Of a stretch of DNA of 64,000 bases, positions 25,506-34,566 are shown piece by piece. Source of the stretch: Rhodobacterales bacterium (lineage in GTDB: Bacteria > Pseudomonadota > Alphaproteobacteria > Rhodobacterales > Rhodobacteraceae); NCBI GenBank assembly GCA_026400355.1, contig JAPLPE010000037.1, positions 85,632 through 149,631 of the forward strand, read 5' to 3'. The position numbers and the translations under genes are program-made. The first letter of the stretch is position 1. Each line of letters begins with the position of its first letter. Below the pieces are notes generated by a model that worked only from the letters and a program-made list of their open reading frames with translations, had not been told where the DNA came from and searched no databases.

Positions 25506-26164
25506 GCGTCCTCTACCTCGCCCGGTCCTTCCTCGACCCGCATGTCACCGTCGCGGGTGGCCTGATCGCTGACTTTCAGTCACGGCTCTGGCCCGGCGAA
25601 CCCTCCGTCGTCGCCCGCGCCGTCCCGTCCCGCCTTGCCGAATTCACCGCAGGCCGCACTGCCGCCCGCATGGCCCTGACTGACCTTGGCCATCCGGCCT
25701 CCGCGATCCTCAAAGGCCCCGGCGGCGAACCCCTCTGGCCAGCCGGCATCACCGGCAGCATCAGCCACGGCGGCGGCTTCTGCATCGCCGCCGCCGCGCC
25801 GGCCTCACAGGCCCGCGCCCTTGGCCTCGATCTCGAACCCTTCCATCCCCTCTCACCCGACGTCGCCGCCGAGGTCTGCACCAAGTCCGAGGCCGCTCGT
25901 TTCCATAACCAACCCGACGCCGGCGACCTCCCTCTCCGCATCTTCTGCGCGAAAGAAGCGGGCTACAAAGCCATCTACCCCCTGGCCGGAATCCTTCTTG
26001 ATTTCGACGCCTTCGACGTGACGCTCTCAACTGACCGCACCCGCTTTCAGGTCACCACCCTCCGTCACCTCGGCCCGTTCCCGGCCGGAACTGTGCTTGA
26101 CGGCCATCAGGGCGTGGCTGACGGCCTCCTTCTCTCGGTCGTCCACCTCCGCCCCGGCTTCTGA
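25502..26164 (+). CDS. 4'-phosphopantetheinyl transferase (Sfp/EntD type)
   Basis: This enzyme activates carrier domains by attaching phosphopantetheine from CoA to the conserved serine. The 220-residue protein has the EntD-like motifs: GPGGEPLWPAGITGSISHGGGFC, the metal-binding LGLDLEP, and the catalytic FCAKEAGYKAIYPL. The GTG at 25502 overlaps the NRPS stop by four bases (GTGA). Its natural substrates are presumably the carrier domains at S1429 of the NRPS and S1785 of the PKS. It is the last gene of the coupled array, followed by a terminator-like hairpin. Confidence 0.93.
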   Translation: MSVLYLARSFLDPHVTVAGGLIADFQSRLWPGEPSVVARAVPSRLAEFTAGRTAARMALTDLGHPASAILKGPGGEPLWPAGITGSISHGGGFCIAAAAPASQARALGLDLEPFHPLSPDVAAEVCTKSEAARFHNQPDAGDLPLRIFCAKEAGYKAIYPLAGILLDFDAFDVTLSTDRTRFQVTTLRHLGPFPAGTVLDGHQGVADGLLLSVVHLRPGF

Positions 26165-26171
26165 ATTGTGG

Positions 26172-26193
26172 CGGGATTGTGTTCCCGTTTTCC
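26172..26193 (+). terminator. Terminator-like hairpin after the assembly-line genes
   Basis: CGGGA (26172-26176) pairs with TCCCG (26183-26187) around a six-base loop, followed by TTTT and a C/T-rich stretch. It sits eight bases after the phosphopantetheinyl transferase stop. The stem is short (five pairs plus a possible G-T), so termination may be partial. Confidence 0.4.
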
Positions 26194-26357
26194 CTAACAG
26201 AAACAGCACGTTTCCATGAATGCCAGACCAAACGGGTCGCGTTCATGCGCGATCAAGGGTACACTATGGCAAGAAGATGGCATCTTTCCGGCAGACATCT
26301 GACCGCCCGAAGGATTCGCATCACCAAGGCCATGTTGGCCGGTAAAGGAGAAGCCAG

Positions 26358-27686
26358 ATGGGCCCGATCGCATCCGTTCAGGATCTGATCAGCGCGCTGA
26401 AACGCCGCGCCGGTCTCATCACGCTTGTCATCCTGATCGGTCTTCCCCTTTCCGTCTTGTTCGCCCTGTCCCAGCCCCGCGAATACGAGGCAACCGCCGT
26501 CGTCCAGATTGAAGCACCCCGCATCGCCCAGAGCGTTACGGGCGCCCAGGACATGTCCGCTACAAACCAGCTTGATCTGATCCAGCAGCAACTCATGTCA
26601 CGCGACCGGATCGTCACACTGATCGACGAATTCGACCTATATCCCGGCCTTCCGACCCTGACAGAAAAGATTGGCCAGTTGCGGTCGTCGATCATTCTGA
26701 CGCGGCTGGTCGACCCCTCTCAGGCCTTCAACCCTGCCGCACAGCCCAATGGCCTCTCCATAACAGTCCGTATGGATGTGTCACAACAGGCCGCCGACGT
26801 GGCCAACGCCATGCTCAACTCCATCATCACCGAAGCCAAGGCCCGCGCCGACCAGCGCGCCGCCGGCACACTGGAATTTCTTGTGGCCGAGGAGGCGCGG
26901 GTCGTCGCCCAGATCGCCGAAATCGAAAACCGCATCGCAACATTCCGGGGTGAACATCTGGCCTCCCTTCCCGAAGGTCTGACCGCCCAGCGCGAACGCC
27001 TCACCGACCTTACCGAGCAGCAGATCGCCATCGACAACCAGTTCCTTGCCCTGCAAAGCACAAGCGACCGTCTTCGTGCCGAAGAAGTGACCCGCCAGAC
27101 CGATCTGCTCAACCAGCAGCGCGCATTGATCACGGCAAACATCGAAAATGTGCAGGCTGCCATCGCCGCTACGCCGACGGTGGAAAGCCAACTTGGCGCA
27201 ATGAACCGCGACCTGAACCAACTTGAAACAGAATACGAGGTCATAACGACCCGACGCACTGATGCTGCCATGAACCAACTCCTGGAAAGCCGCGATCAGT
27301 CGACCCGTTTCGAAGTGCTCGAAACTGCGCTCGTTCCGGAATTCCCGATTTCCACCAGCCGCAAGAAACTCGCGTTGATGTGTGGTGTGCTGACTGTAGG
27401 TCTGGCTTTTGGTCTGGCTCTTGTTCTCGAACTGCTGAACCCGGCGATCCGCTCTGCCGCGCAGATGGAGCGTCAGATCGGGGTAGTGCCGGTCGTCGTG
27501 ATTCCGCATCTGCACGCCTCGAAACGGCGGCGCTGGCCCGGGCTCTCGGTTGGTGCTTTGGCGGCTGTCTTTGCGCTTGCTGCCGCGATCTGGTCCGCGA
27601 TCCGGTTCGGTCTGATTGAACCAGCCATGGGTCTCATCCCGCGCAAGACGGGTCCGACACTGGTAAAGGTGCCCCGTCGCGCCTGA
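26358..27686 (+). CDS. Polysaccharide chain-length / co-polymerase protein (Wzz/GumC-like)
   Basis: The 442-residue protein has the Wzz layout. An N-terminal membrane helix (residues ~18-38) is followed by the EYEATAVVQIE periplasmic strand and a long coiled-coil arm (~150-300, rich in Gln, Glu, Ala and Leu, e.g. LTDLTEQQIAIDNQF). A second membrane helix (~335-360) is preceded by LVPEFPISTSRKK. A third hydrophobic segment occurs near 395-420. It lacks a cytoplasmic kinase domain; the matching ATPase is encoded separately just downstream on the other strand. AAGGAG precedes ATG 26358. It controls EPS length and links to export. Confidence 0.88.
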   Translation: MGPIASVQDLISALKRRAGLITLVILIGLPLSVLFALSQPREYEATAVVQIEAPRIAQSVTGAQDMSATNQLDLIQQQLMSRDRIVTLIDEFDLYPGLPTLTEKIGQLRSSIILTRLVDPSQAFNPAAQPNGLSITVRMDVSQQAADVANAMLNSIITEAKARADQRAAGTLEFLVAEEARVVAQIAEIENRIATFRGEHLASLPEGLTAQRERLTDLTEQQIAIDNQFLALQSTSDRLRAEEVTRQTDLLNQQRALITANIENVQAAIAATPTVESQLGAMNRDLNQLETEYEVITTRRTDAAMNQLLESRDQSTRFEVLETALVPEFPISTSRKKLALMCGVLTVGLAFGLALVLELLNPAIRSAAQMERQIGVVPVVVIPHLHASKRRRWPGLSVGALAAVFALAAAIWSAIRFGLIEPAMGLIPRKTGPTLVKVPRRA

Positions 27687-27704
27687 CGGCGCGCGAAAAG
27701 GCTG

Positions 27705-28604
27705 TCAGTACTGATAATCGAAGATATCGGCGCCTTCAGCCTTGTTGAGGATCACGCCGACCACCGGCTTGTCCTCGCCCAGCCGCCGCACAGTTTCCTT
27801 CATGTGTCGTGGCGTGGTAAGTCCACCCGCAGTCACCAGCATGATACAGTCAAAGAACGGCTTGAACGCGATCACGTCATCCTGCGCCAGAACCGGTGGC
27901 ATGTCATAGATCGTGATGTCCGGCTCCACATCTGCGATCATCTGTTCGATCACCGCCGCAGTGACCGGGTCATGGAACAACTCTGACACATAGCCTTCGG
28001 TCCGCCCGTTGAATCCAAAGGCGATATTGTCCCCGATGTTCAGCATGTTCTGTCCCGGCTTGCGCAGGAACTGTTCAACGGGAACTGCGCCACGCAGGAA
28101 ATCACCCATGGGCGGAGTGCCCTTGACACCCATATAGCGCGCCATTGACGGGTGGCGCATATCCATGTCCATCACCACTGTCCGAAAGCGTTCATAGCGC
28201 GACAGCGCGAGCGCAAGATTGACCGTCGAAAACGACTTTCCGCATCCCTGCGTGGGCGAGGTTATGGCCACCCGTGACCAGCCGTTATCCTTCAGCGCCT
28301 GCAACAACCGCGTCCGCAACACGTCAAAGGCCGCATGGGCCAGGTTCTCGCGGCTTGCCGTGATCACCAGATTCCGGTTCAGCAGCGCCTCATCGACAGC
28401 AAAGGTCTCAAGGTTCTTCCACACATCCCGCTTCTGAAGGAATTCGCGCGGCACATCTTCGCGCTCGGGCACAGGCAAGGGGGCCGGGTGCGGTTTCACC
28501 ACGCCCGCCGCCGCATCCAGCCGCGCAATCTCCTCCAGCAGCCGCACCCGCGCCGCCGGGTCAAGCCGGGTCTTGCGTCCACGCGGTGCGGTGTCGTCAA
28601 TCAT
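27705..28604 (-). CDS. BY-kinase / CpsD-like ATPase of the EPS export system
   Basis: A 299-residue P-loop protein. Walker A is GCGKS at residues 120-124 (K123), the Walker A' strand is VVMDMDMRHPS (D146, D148), and ITIYDMPPVLAQDDV supplies the Walker B region. This is the MinD/BY-kinase family that partners Wzz proteins by phosphorylation. The usual C-terminal tyrosine cluster is reduced to two tyrosines in the final YQY. The N-terminal ~80 residues are charged and probably flexible. It converges tail to tail with the Wzz gene, 18 bp apart, so the split pair is not in one transcript. Confidence 0.87.
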   Translation of the reverse strand: MIDDTAPRGRKTRLDPAARVRLLEEIARLDAAAGVVKPHPAPLPVPEREDVPREFLQKRDVWKNLETFAVDEALLNRNLVITASRENLAHAAFDVLRTRLLQALKDNGWSRVAITSPTQGCGKSFSTVNLALALSRYERFRTVVMDMDMRHPSMARYMGVKGTPPMGDFLRGAVPVEQFLRKPGQNMLNIGDNIAFGFNGRTEGYVSELFHDPVTAAVIEQMIADVEPDITIYDMPPVLAQDDVIAFKPFFDCIMLVTAGGLTTPRHMKETVRRLGEDKPVVGVILNKAEGADIFDYQY

Positions 28605-28723
28605 CAGACGGGTCCTGTCGCGGCCCTTTGGGCCCTCGACATCTCGTGTGGGACAATCTTGGCAGAATTAAGCCATTGGTCCCCACGCTCTTCGGTTTTC
28701 ATCCTTCGGAAACTGACAGGCGA

Positions 28724-29698
28724 TCACTTGTACTCGATCAGCACCATATCCGCTCCGCGCCAGCGGCGCAGATGATAGGTCAGCATCCCCTGTACATTCG
28801 CGATCTTCGACAGCGTCAAATAGAACGCCTGATGCAACGCCATCGCGCGCTCCATCCCGTCGCGCATCAGCCCCCGCGCCGTCTGCAGCCAATTGACGCC
28901 ATACCCCAGCACGACCAGTCCCGCCAGCCACCACCACCCGGACACGATCCCGACGATGGCCAGCACCGGAAACACCGCGCCATAGACCCAGGCCCGCTGC
29001 AACTCCCGCCGGAAATGCGGCGGGTTCATCCGTCCCACCTCGGCAAACCCGTGCCCCGTCCGCACCGTCCTCTTCCACCAAGCCGAAAACTCCGTCATCG
29101 CCAGATCGTGCAACGTCATCACTTCGGGCAGCCGCCAGGCCTTGGCACCCGTCCGCCGCACCCGGATGACAAAATCCTCGTCCTCCGAACAGATCAGCCG
29201 GGGATTGAACCCGCCGACCTCCCGGAAGATGTCCGACCGCACCATCAGATCGCCGCCACAGGCGGCAATCTCTCCTGCAGGCCGGTGCCACTCCACCTCG
29301 GCCATCGCGTTGAACACACTGGCTTCCGGATGCAACTCGGTCCTCCACCCTGTCACCAGCCTCACTTCCGGCGTGGCCTCCATGAACGCCCGCGCCGCCC
29401 CGATCCACCCCGGCGCGACCCCGCAATCCCCGTCCACGAACTGCACAAGATCGGGCAACCCGCCCGCCTCCAGCGCCGCAAACCCCGCATTCCGCGCCCG
29501 CGCCGCTGTGAACGGCACCGAAGTATCCAGCTGCACGACCGCCACCCCCAGCGACTCCGCAAAGGCCACACTCCCGTCCGTCGACCCTGAATCGACATAG
29601 ACGACCCGCACCCCCTGCGCTGTCAGGCTCGTGAGGCAGCGCTTCAGCCGGTCCCCCTCGTTCCGCCCGATCGCCACGGCCCCCACCGTCAGCGTCAT
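28724..29698 (-). CDS. Family 2 glycosyltransferase with C-terminal membrane segment
   Basis: The 324-residue protein has the GT-A start VGAVAIGRNEGDRLKRCL, then VVYVDSGSTDGS, the DGD metal motif in VQFVDGDCGV, and a CSEDEDFVIRVRR acid region. A hydrophobic patch (YGAVFPVLAIVGIVSGWWWLAGLVVLGYG) near residues 240-270 suggests membrane attachment. ATG 29698 overlaps the upstream GT4 stop as ATGA; an in-frame start 17 codons earlier is less likely. It acts with that GT4 in EPS assembly. Confidence 0.88.
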   Translation of the reverse strand: MTLTVGAVAIGRNEGDRLKRCLTSLTAQGVRVVYVDSGSTDGSVAFAESLGVAVVQLDTSVPFTAARARNAGFAALEAGGLPDLVQFVDGDCGVAPGWIGAARAFMEATPEVRLVTGWRTELHPEASVFNAMAEVEWHRPAGEIAACGGDLMVRSDIFREVGGFNPRLICSEDEDFVIRVRRTGAKAWRLPEVMTLHDLAMTEFSAWWKRTVRTGHGFAEVGRMNPPHFRRELQRAWVYGAVFPVLAIVGIVSGWWWLAGLVVLGYGVNWLQTARGLMRDGMERAMALHQAFYLTLSKIANVQGMLTYHLRRWRGADMVLIEYK

Positions 29699-30951
29699 TT
29701 CGGCCTCACCGGAAGTCCATCGGACCCCGCGAACAACCGCGCCAGCCACGCGGCCTCGGCGGCCCCGTCAAACTCCGCCATCACCTTGGCCCGGCCGGCC
29801 TCGCCCATCGCCCGTCGCCGCGCCGGATCGGCCATCACCGCGACCAGCGCCTCCGCCAAACCGTCCACATCTCCCGGCGCGACCAGCATCCCGTTCACCC
29901 CGTCCTCGACCAGCTCCGGCACCCCCGCGATCCGCGTCGTCACGACCGGCACCCGCGCCGCCAGCGCCTCCATCAGCACCACCGGCAACCCCTCGGCAAA
30001 GCTCGGCAAGACCAGCGCATCCGCCCCTTGCAATGCAGCCGCCACCTCGGCCTGCGTCCGGTATCCGGCGAACGTCACACGATCTCCCAACCCCAGCGCC
30101 GCCGCCTCCAAAGCCTGCCGCTCCGCCCCGTCCCCGATTAGCGTCAGCCGCAGATCGGCCCCTTGCGCACGCGACTTCGCAAGCGCCGCAAACAGCACCG
30201 GCACCCCCTTCACCGCCGCAAGGCGCCCCACAAACAGCAGATGCCCCCCGTTGGCGGTCGAAGGCGCATCATACTTCGCCGGGTCAATCCCGCAGTGCAC
30301 GACATGCAGCTTGCCCCAGTGCCGCTGATCCGAAAACAGCATCGCCTGCGACCGGCAGAAATGGCTGATACAGGCCACAAACCGCGCCCGCGCGATCTTG
30401 GCGTCGATCCGCCACCGGAAGGGCTGATAGAAGATATCCGGCCCGTGCATCGTGAAACTGAACGCAATCCCGGACATCTCCGATGCAAGCATCGCCACCG
30501 AACAACTGGAATCCGAAAAATGGTTGTGCAGATGCGTGACGCCCTGCGCCCGCAGATGCTCGGCCAGCACCGCCGACTCCAGGAAATAGAACAGCTGCCA
30601 CAGAAACGCCCGGACACCCGGCGACCCCGTCGTCAGCGCCAGTCTTAGCGCCGCAAACCACGCCCCCGGCCGGTGCCTCAACACGCCCCAATGCGCCCGG
30701 ATCAGCGTCACAGGGTTCTTCGCCGCCCCCAGCACGGCAAAGGTCGCCGCCTCCTCATCCTTCTGATCAGCCAGCACATCCTTGGGCCGCGCCCGCCGGA
30801 TCGTGCAGGTGACAACCTTCACCCCCTGCGCCCGCAGTGCCGCAATCTCGCGCTGGATGAACGTGTGCGAAACCTTGGGGTACTCCCCCGTCAGATAGGC
30901 CACCACCCCGTCCATCCGTCCCGCCACCTTGACTGACTGCCCCACACACAT
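29695..30951 (-). CDS. Family 4 glycosyltransferase (GT-B fold)
   Basis: The 418-residue protein has the GT4 layout. The N-terminal VVAYLTGEYPKVSHTFIQREI resembles colanic-acid-type transferases, and THLHNHFSDSS and FTMHGPDIFY belong to the acceptor domain. The donor domain has GRLAAVKGVPVLF, LIGDGAERQ and the catalytic E-x7-E region PSFAEGLPVVLMEALA. It is the first gene of a - strand unit with the GT2 and perhaps the BY-kinase. The start may instead be the Met 12 codons downstream (30915). Confidence 0.88.
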   Translation of the reverse strand: MCVGQSVKVAGRMDGVVAYLTGEYPKVSHTFIQREIAALRAQGVKVVTCTIRRARPKDVLADQKDEEAATFAVLGAAKNPVTLIRAHWGVLRHRPGAWFAALRLALTTGSPGVRAFLWQLFYFLESAVLAEHLRAQGVTHLHNHFSDSSCSVAMLASEMSGIAFSFTMHGPDIFYQPFRWRIDAKIARARFVACISHFCRSQAMLFSDQRHWGKLHVVHCGIDPAKYDAPSTANGGHLLFVGRLAAVKGVPVLFAALAKSRAQGADLRLTLIGDGAERQALEAAALGLGDRVTFAGYRTQAEVAAALQGADALVLPSFAEGLPVVLMEALAARVPVVTTRIAGVPELVEDGVNGMLVAPGDVDGLAEALVAVMADPARRRAMGEAGRAKVMAEFDGAAEAAWLARLFAGSDGLPVRPK

Positions 30952-31433
30952 CCACCGTAGAACCGTGGCAAGATTTTGTCCCTGCCTCCGTCATCCTGCA
31001 CCCTGACGTTCTTCACCCAGATTGATCTGGAATGAAGAGGATCTGTTTTTCAACGTTTTGCAAAAGTTCTCTTGCACTCGGTTTGACCTGGATCGTGCGG
31101 ACTTGGGACAGAACGACCAAAGCAGGGCCAAGTCGCAAGAAACATAAGCCAATGATTTCAATGGTGTTTAGAACGGACCGTGCGGTGTCTTCGCACGGCG
31201 CACGGGAACTGATTCATTCCTGTCCACTTGTCCACACTTTGACCGCATGGCCTGACCTCTGAAGCCTCATTTTCCATCTGGGCCGTCACCCCATTCAGTC
31301 GCGCGGGGGTTGTCTCGGATGTCCTCGGAGAGTGGCTGCCGGACCCTTTCGACGGTCGCATCGACGTTGCAAAGATCGTCATGGAGAACCAAGGCCTGTG
31401 CGCTGGTTGGGGTTCACTCCGCCCCACCCCCGG
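30952..31433. promoter_or_regulatory. Intergenic control region of the GT4 operon, with two dyads and a hairpin
   Basis: About 480 bases without a credible gene. Three symmetric elements are visible. CCAGAT-TG-ATCTGG lies at 31017-31030. The perfect palindrome TTTTGCAAAA lies at 31056-31065. A hairpin with a perfect seven-pair stem, CCGTGCG (31178-31184) and CGCACGG (31192-31198), follows. The first two lie 66-114 bases upstream of the GT4 start at 30951 and look like operator-type sites. The regulator is unknown. Confidence 0.4.
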
Positions 31434-32636
31434 TCAAGCGAAGTCGCGTGGCCCAAGCAGAGCGAGCGCCCCCAGCACCTCGACCGTATCCTCCCCGCAC
31501 CTTGGCGGCGCCCGCCGGTAACTTACCGGCGTCCGTGTCAGCTTCAGCGGATTGCCCAGCAGCCGCACGACGCCGCCCGCCACATCTGGCCGCGCCATCT
31601 CGATCACCATCTCCCGTGCCGCCACCTGATCCGACGCCAGAGCCTGATCGATCCGGTTCACCGGCCCCACCGGCACCCCCGCCGCCTCCATGACGGCAAT
31701 CACCTCTGCCATCGGCCGGGCCCGGAACAGCGGCGTCAGCGTGGCCAGCAACGCCTCCCGGTTCACCGCCCGCGCCGGGTTCGTCGCATAGTCCGGCACA
31801 TCCGCCAACCCGCCCACCCCCAGCGCTTCGCAGCACCGCCGGAACTGCCCGTCGTTGCCCACCGCCACGATCACATGCCCGTCCAGGGCCGCAAACACCT
31901 GATAGGGTACGATATTCGGATGCCCGTTCCCCCGCCGCACCGGCACCTTGCCGGACGCAAGATAGTTTGCCCCCTCATTGATCAGCCAGGCAATCTGCGT
32001 ATCGACCAGCGCCACGTCGATGTACTGGCCCTCGCCGGTCCGCTCACGATGCCGCAGGGCCGCAAGGATACCGACGGTCGCATACATCCCGCAGACCACA
32101 TCCGCCACGGCGACCCCGACCTTCATCGGCATCCCCTCCGGCTCGCCGGTCAAGGACATGATCCCCCCGAACCCCTGCGCCATCAGGTCATAGCCGGGCT
32201 TGGCCGCATGCGGCCCCGTCTGTCCGAACCCCGAGATCGAACAATAGACCAACCCCGGCTGCGCCTTCAGCATCGACTCATGGTCCAGCCCGTACTTGGC
32301 CAGCCCTCCGGGCTTGAAGTTCTCGATGACCACATCTGCCTTTGTCGCCAGCGCCCGAATCGTCGCTTGCCCCTCGGCGGATGCAATATCGACCGCGACA
32401 GACCGCTTGTTCCGGTTGGACGACATGAAATAGGCCGACAGGTCCGTCGGTTCCCCGTCCGACCCCATCACGTAGGGCGGTCCCCAGGCCCGCGTATCGT
32501 CACCGCCCCCCGCCGGGTTCTCGATCTTGATGACGTCAGCCCCCAGATCACCCAGCAGCTGCGTGCATGTCGGCCCCGCCAGAATCCGCGTCAGATCAAG
32601 AATGGTGATCCCGTCAAGTGCGCCCGTCACGTCCAT
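31434..32636 (-). CDS. Class III CoA-transferase (CaiB/BaiF family)
   Basis: The enzyme moves CoA between acyl groups; the substrate cannot be read from sequence. The 400-residue protein starts with LDGITILDLTRILAGPTCTQLLGDLGADVIKIE, followed by NRNKRSVAVDI, and has the catalytic aspartate D150 in PGYDLMAQGFGG. The length matches single-domain family members. It is transcribed from the same strand as the TauR-like gene upstream. The direct repeats between them make regulation by that protein plausible. Confidence 0.92.
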   Translation of the reverse strand: MDVTGALDGITILDLTRILAGPTCTQLLGDLGADVIKIENPAGGGDDTRAWGPPYVMGSDGEPTDLSAYFMSSNRNKRSVAVDIASAEGQATIRALATKADVVIENFKPGGLAKYGLDHESMLKAQPGLVYCSISGFGQTGPHAAKPGYDLMAQGFGGIMSLTGEPEGMPMKVGVAVADVVCGMYATVGILAALRHRERTGEGQYIDVALVDTQIAWLINEGANYLASGKVPVRRGNGHPNIVPYQVFAALDGHVIVAVGNDGQFRRCCEALGVGGLADVPDYATNPARAVNREALLATLTPLFRARPMAEVIAVMEAAGVPVGPVNRIDQALASDQVAAREMVIEMARPDVAGGVVRLLGNPLKLTRTPVSYRRAPPRCGEDTVEVLGALALLGPRDFA

Positions 32637-32695
32637 CTTCCCGTTCTGCCGTCAACCACCCCACCCTATACGCCCCCCCAACCCCCCGCAATCAC

Positions 32696-32720
32696 ACGTA
32701 GGGTGGGGAAAACCCACCAC
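32696..32720. repeat. Dispersed palindromic repeat, copy 1
   Basis: ACGTAG followed by GGTGGG (32702-32707), a GAAAA loop and CCCACC (32713-32718). A close relative sharing ACGTA(A/G)GGTGGG occurs at 46161-46184. The family is unknown to me, but similar GTAGGGTGGG palindromes are scattered in many alphaproteobacterial genomes. Confidence 0.5.
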
Positions 32721-32842
32721 CCAAAGCGAGGTCGCGCGGACGCGCGGCCCGCGCCACACGCAACGTCCGCCCCGAAAACCCCGCATCAACCAGTGCGCCC
32801 TATACAAACCAATGAACAGCCCGTTACCCGACCGCGCAAAAC

Positions 32843-32886
32843 ATACCGACGCAATACCGACGTGATACCGACGCAATACCGACAGT
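32843..32886. repeat. Four tandem 11-bp direct repeats (ATACCGAC-NNN)
   Basis: Four head-to-tail units of 11 bp: ATACCGACGCA, ATACCGACGTG, ATACCGACGCA and ATACCGACAGT. The eight-base core is identical in all four and the units fall on one helical face. They lie between the TauR-like gene and the CoA-transferase gene, 207-250 bases upstream of the latter's start. MocR-type regulators are known to bind direct repeats (GabR recognises ATACCA repeats), so a regulatory role is suggested, not shown. Confidence 0.6.
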
Positions 32887-32963
32887 CCACCGACACCGAA
32901 AATAAATTGAAAACAATAGGATGCAGGGGTTTCACAGGCTCACCCCCCGCGCATCCCGAAACC

Positions 32964-34433
32964 CTAACCCTTGGTTAACGCCGCCCCGCGCATCGCCTCT
33001 CCGATCAGCGCCACCCCTTCGGCAATCCGCGCCGCCGGGATTGATGAATAGGCCAGCCGGAAAAACTCTATCGGCGGCCGTTCCGCCGCAAAGAACGGCG
33101 CCCCCGGCTCGATCAGCACGCCCTTGTCCCGCAGACCCGCCGCGACCCGCTCCATGTCCATCCTGTCAGGCGCCCGCATCCACACGCTCGACCCGCCCGA
33201 CGTGCCCTGTCCTGCCACCACCAGCCCCTCGGCCTCCAGCGCCGTATCCATGATCCGCCGCCTTTCGTGATACGCCCGCCCCATCCGCCGGATCAGCGCA
33301 TCATAATGCCCGAGCGACAGGAAATAGGCCGTCGTCCGCATCACATGCCCCGGCGGATGCCGCAGGACCGACGCGCGCAAGGCTCGCGCCTGAGCGATGA
33401 ACGGCGCCGGCCCCGCCAGCCAGCCCAGCCGCAGCCCCGGAAAGATCGACTTGGAGAAGCTGCCCACATGAATCACCCTGCCTTCCCGGTCGAGCGACTT
33501 AAGCGCCGGCGAAGGCGGCTTGAGGAAGGACATCTCGAACTCATAGTCATCCTCGACCACGATGAAATCCTCGGCCCCGGCCCGGTCCAGGAGCAACTGC
33601 CGCCGCGCCACGGGCATCGTCACCGTCGTTGGGCACTGGTGGCTCGGCGTCGTGAACACCACCTGCGTGTCGCGCGGCAGGCTGTCAGGGTCCAGCCCCG
33701 CCCCGTCGATCGGCACGGCAGTCAGCGGGCACCCCACCTGCTGCAGAATCGCCCGCAGCGACGGATAGCCGGGGTCTTCGATCACCGCTGGCCGGTGCGG
33801 CCCCAGCAACACCTGCGCCGTCAGCCACAGCGCATTCTGCGCCCCCAGCGTGAGCAGGATCTCATCCGGGTTCACCAGAATCCCCCGCCGGGGCAGGGTC
33901 TGGCGCACGATGAAATCGATCAGTAGCGGATCATCCTGATCGAACTGGTCCGCAGACAAGCTCTCGAAATCCCGCCGCCCCAGCGCCCGCAGCGCACAAA
34001 ACCGCCAGTTTGCACTGTCAAACAGCGTCGGATCGGCCTGCCCGTAGATGAAGTTATACCTGTAGCGCGCCCAGTCCTTCGGCTTATCCAGCCCCAGCGA
34101 CGGCAGACGGTGGCCAAGGAGCCGCCCCCAGTCCACGCTCCCCTCGACCGCCGCCCGCGCCGGAAAGGCCGGCGGCTCGGGCGCGTTCTCGGACACGAAA
34201 TACCCTGACCGCCCCTTCGCCGTCAGATAGTCATCCGCCACCAGCTCGTTATAGGCCAGCGTCACCGTGATCCGGCTCACCCCCAGATGCACCGCCATCG
34301 CACGCGACGACGGCAGCTTCTCGCCCCGCCGCATCCGGCCAGTCAGGATGCCCTGCGCGACCATCTGCTGGATCTGCGCCTGCAATGTCCCGGGGGCCGC
34401 CCTGTCAAGAATGAAACTGTCAATCGAAATCAT
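32964..34433 (-). CDS. MocR-family regulator, TauR-like (GntR-type wHTH fused to aminotransferase fold)
   Basis: The 489-residue protein begins with a winged helix domain (GTLQAQIQQMVAQGILTGRMRRGEKLPSSRAMAVHLGVSRITVTLAYNELVADDYL). A type I aminotransferase-like domain follows, with a candidate PLP lysine in HVGSFSKSIFPGLRLG and VEDDYEFEM around it. The first ~90 residues closely resemble TauR of Rhodobacter. The usual taurine partners (tpa, xsc, tauABC) are not in the window, so the effector may differ. The start at 34433 matches the TauR-type N terminus MISIDSFILD; an in-frame start 21 codons upstream lacks support. Confidence 0.88.
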   Translation of the reverse strand: MISIDSFILDRAAPGTLQAQIQQMVAQGILTGRMRRGEKLPSSRAMAVHLGVSRITVTLAYNELVADDYLTAKGRSGYFVSENAPEPPAFPARAAVEGSVDWGRLLGHRLPSLGLDKPKDWARYRYNFIYGQADPTLFDSANWRFCALRALGRRDFESLSADQFDQDDPLLIDFIVRQTLPRRGILVNPDEILLTLGAQNALWLTAQVLLGPHRPAVIEDPGYPSLRAILQQVGCPLTAVPIDGAGLDPDSLPRDTQVVFTTPSHQCPTTVTMPVARRQLLLDRAGAEDFIVVEDDYEFEMSFLKPPSPALKSLDREGRVIHVGSFSKSIFPGLRLGWLAGPAPFIAQARALRASVLRHPPGHVMRTTAYFLSLGHYDALIRRMGRAYHERRRIMDTALEAEGLVVAGQGTSGGSSVWMRAPDRMDMERVAAGLRDKGVLIEPGAPFFAAERPPIEFFRLAYSSIPAARIAEGVALIGEAMRGAALTKG

Positions 34434-34566
34434 GGTATCTGGCCCTATGATCCCGGCAGCTTGGACTTCCCCACCTGTCAGAACAAGCCCCGACAAGCGA
34501 AACGTTTGGCGGACTCAGCAATCTCCGGCAGCATTGCGCCCTTCATTTCAGACCTGATCATTGCCA

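Noticed and set aside
31032..31262. A 76-codon + frame in the GT4 upstream region
   Set aside because: Unlikely composition and overlap with the symmetric control elements.
32843..32886. The 11-bp repeats as replication iterons
   Set aside because: No rep gene or AT-rich unwinding region is nearby, and the location between a regulator and its possible target favours a regulatory role.
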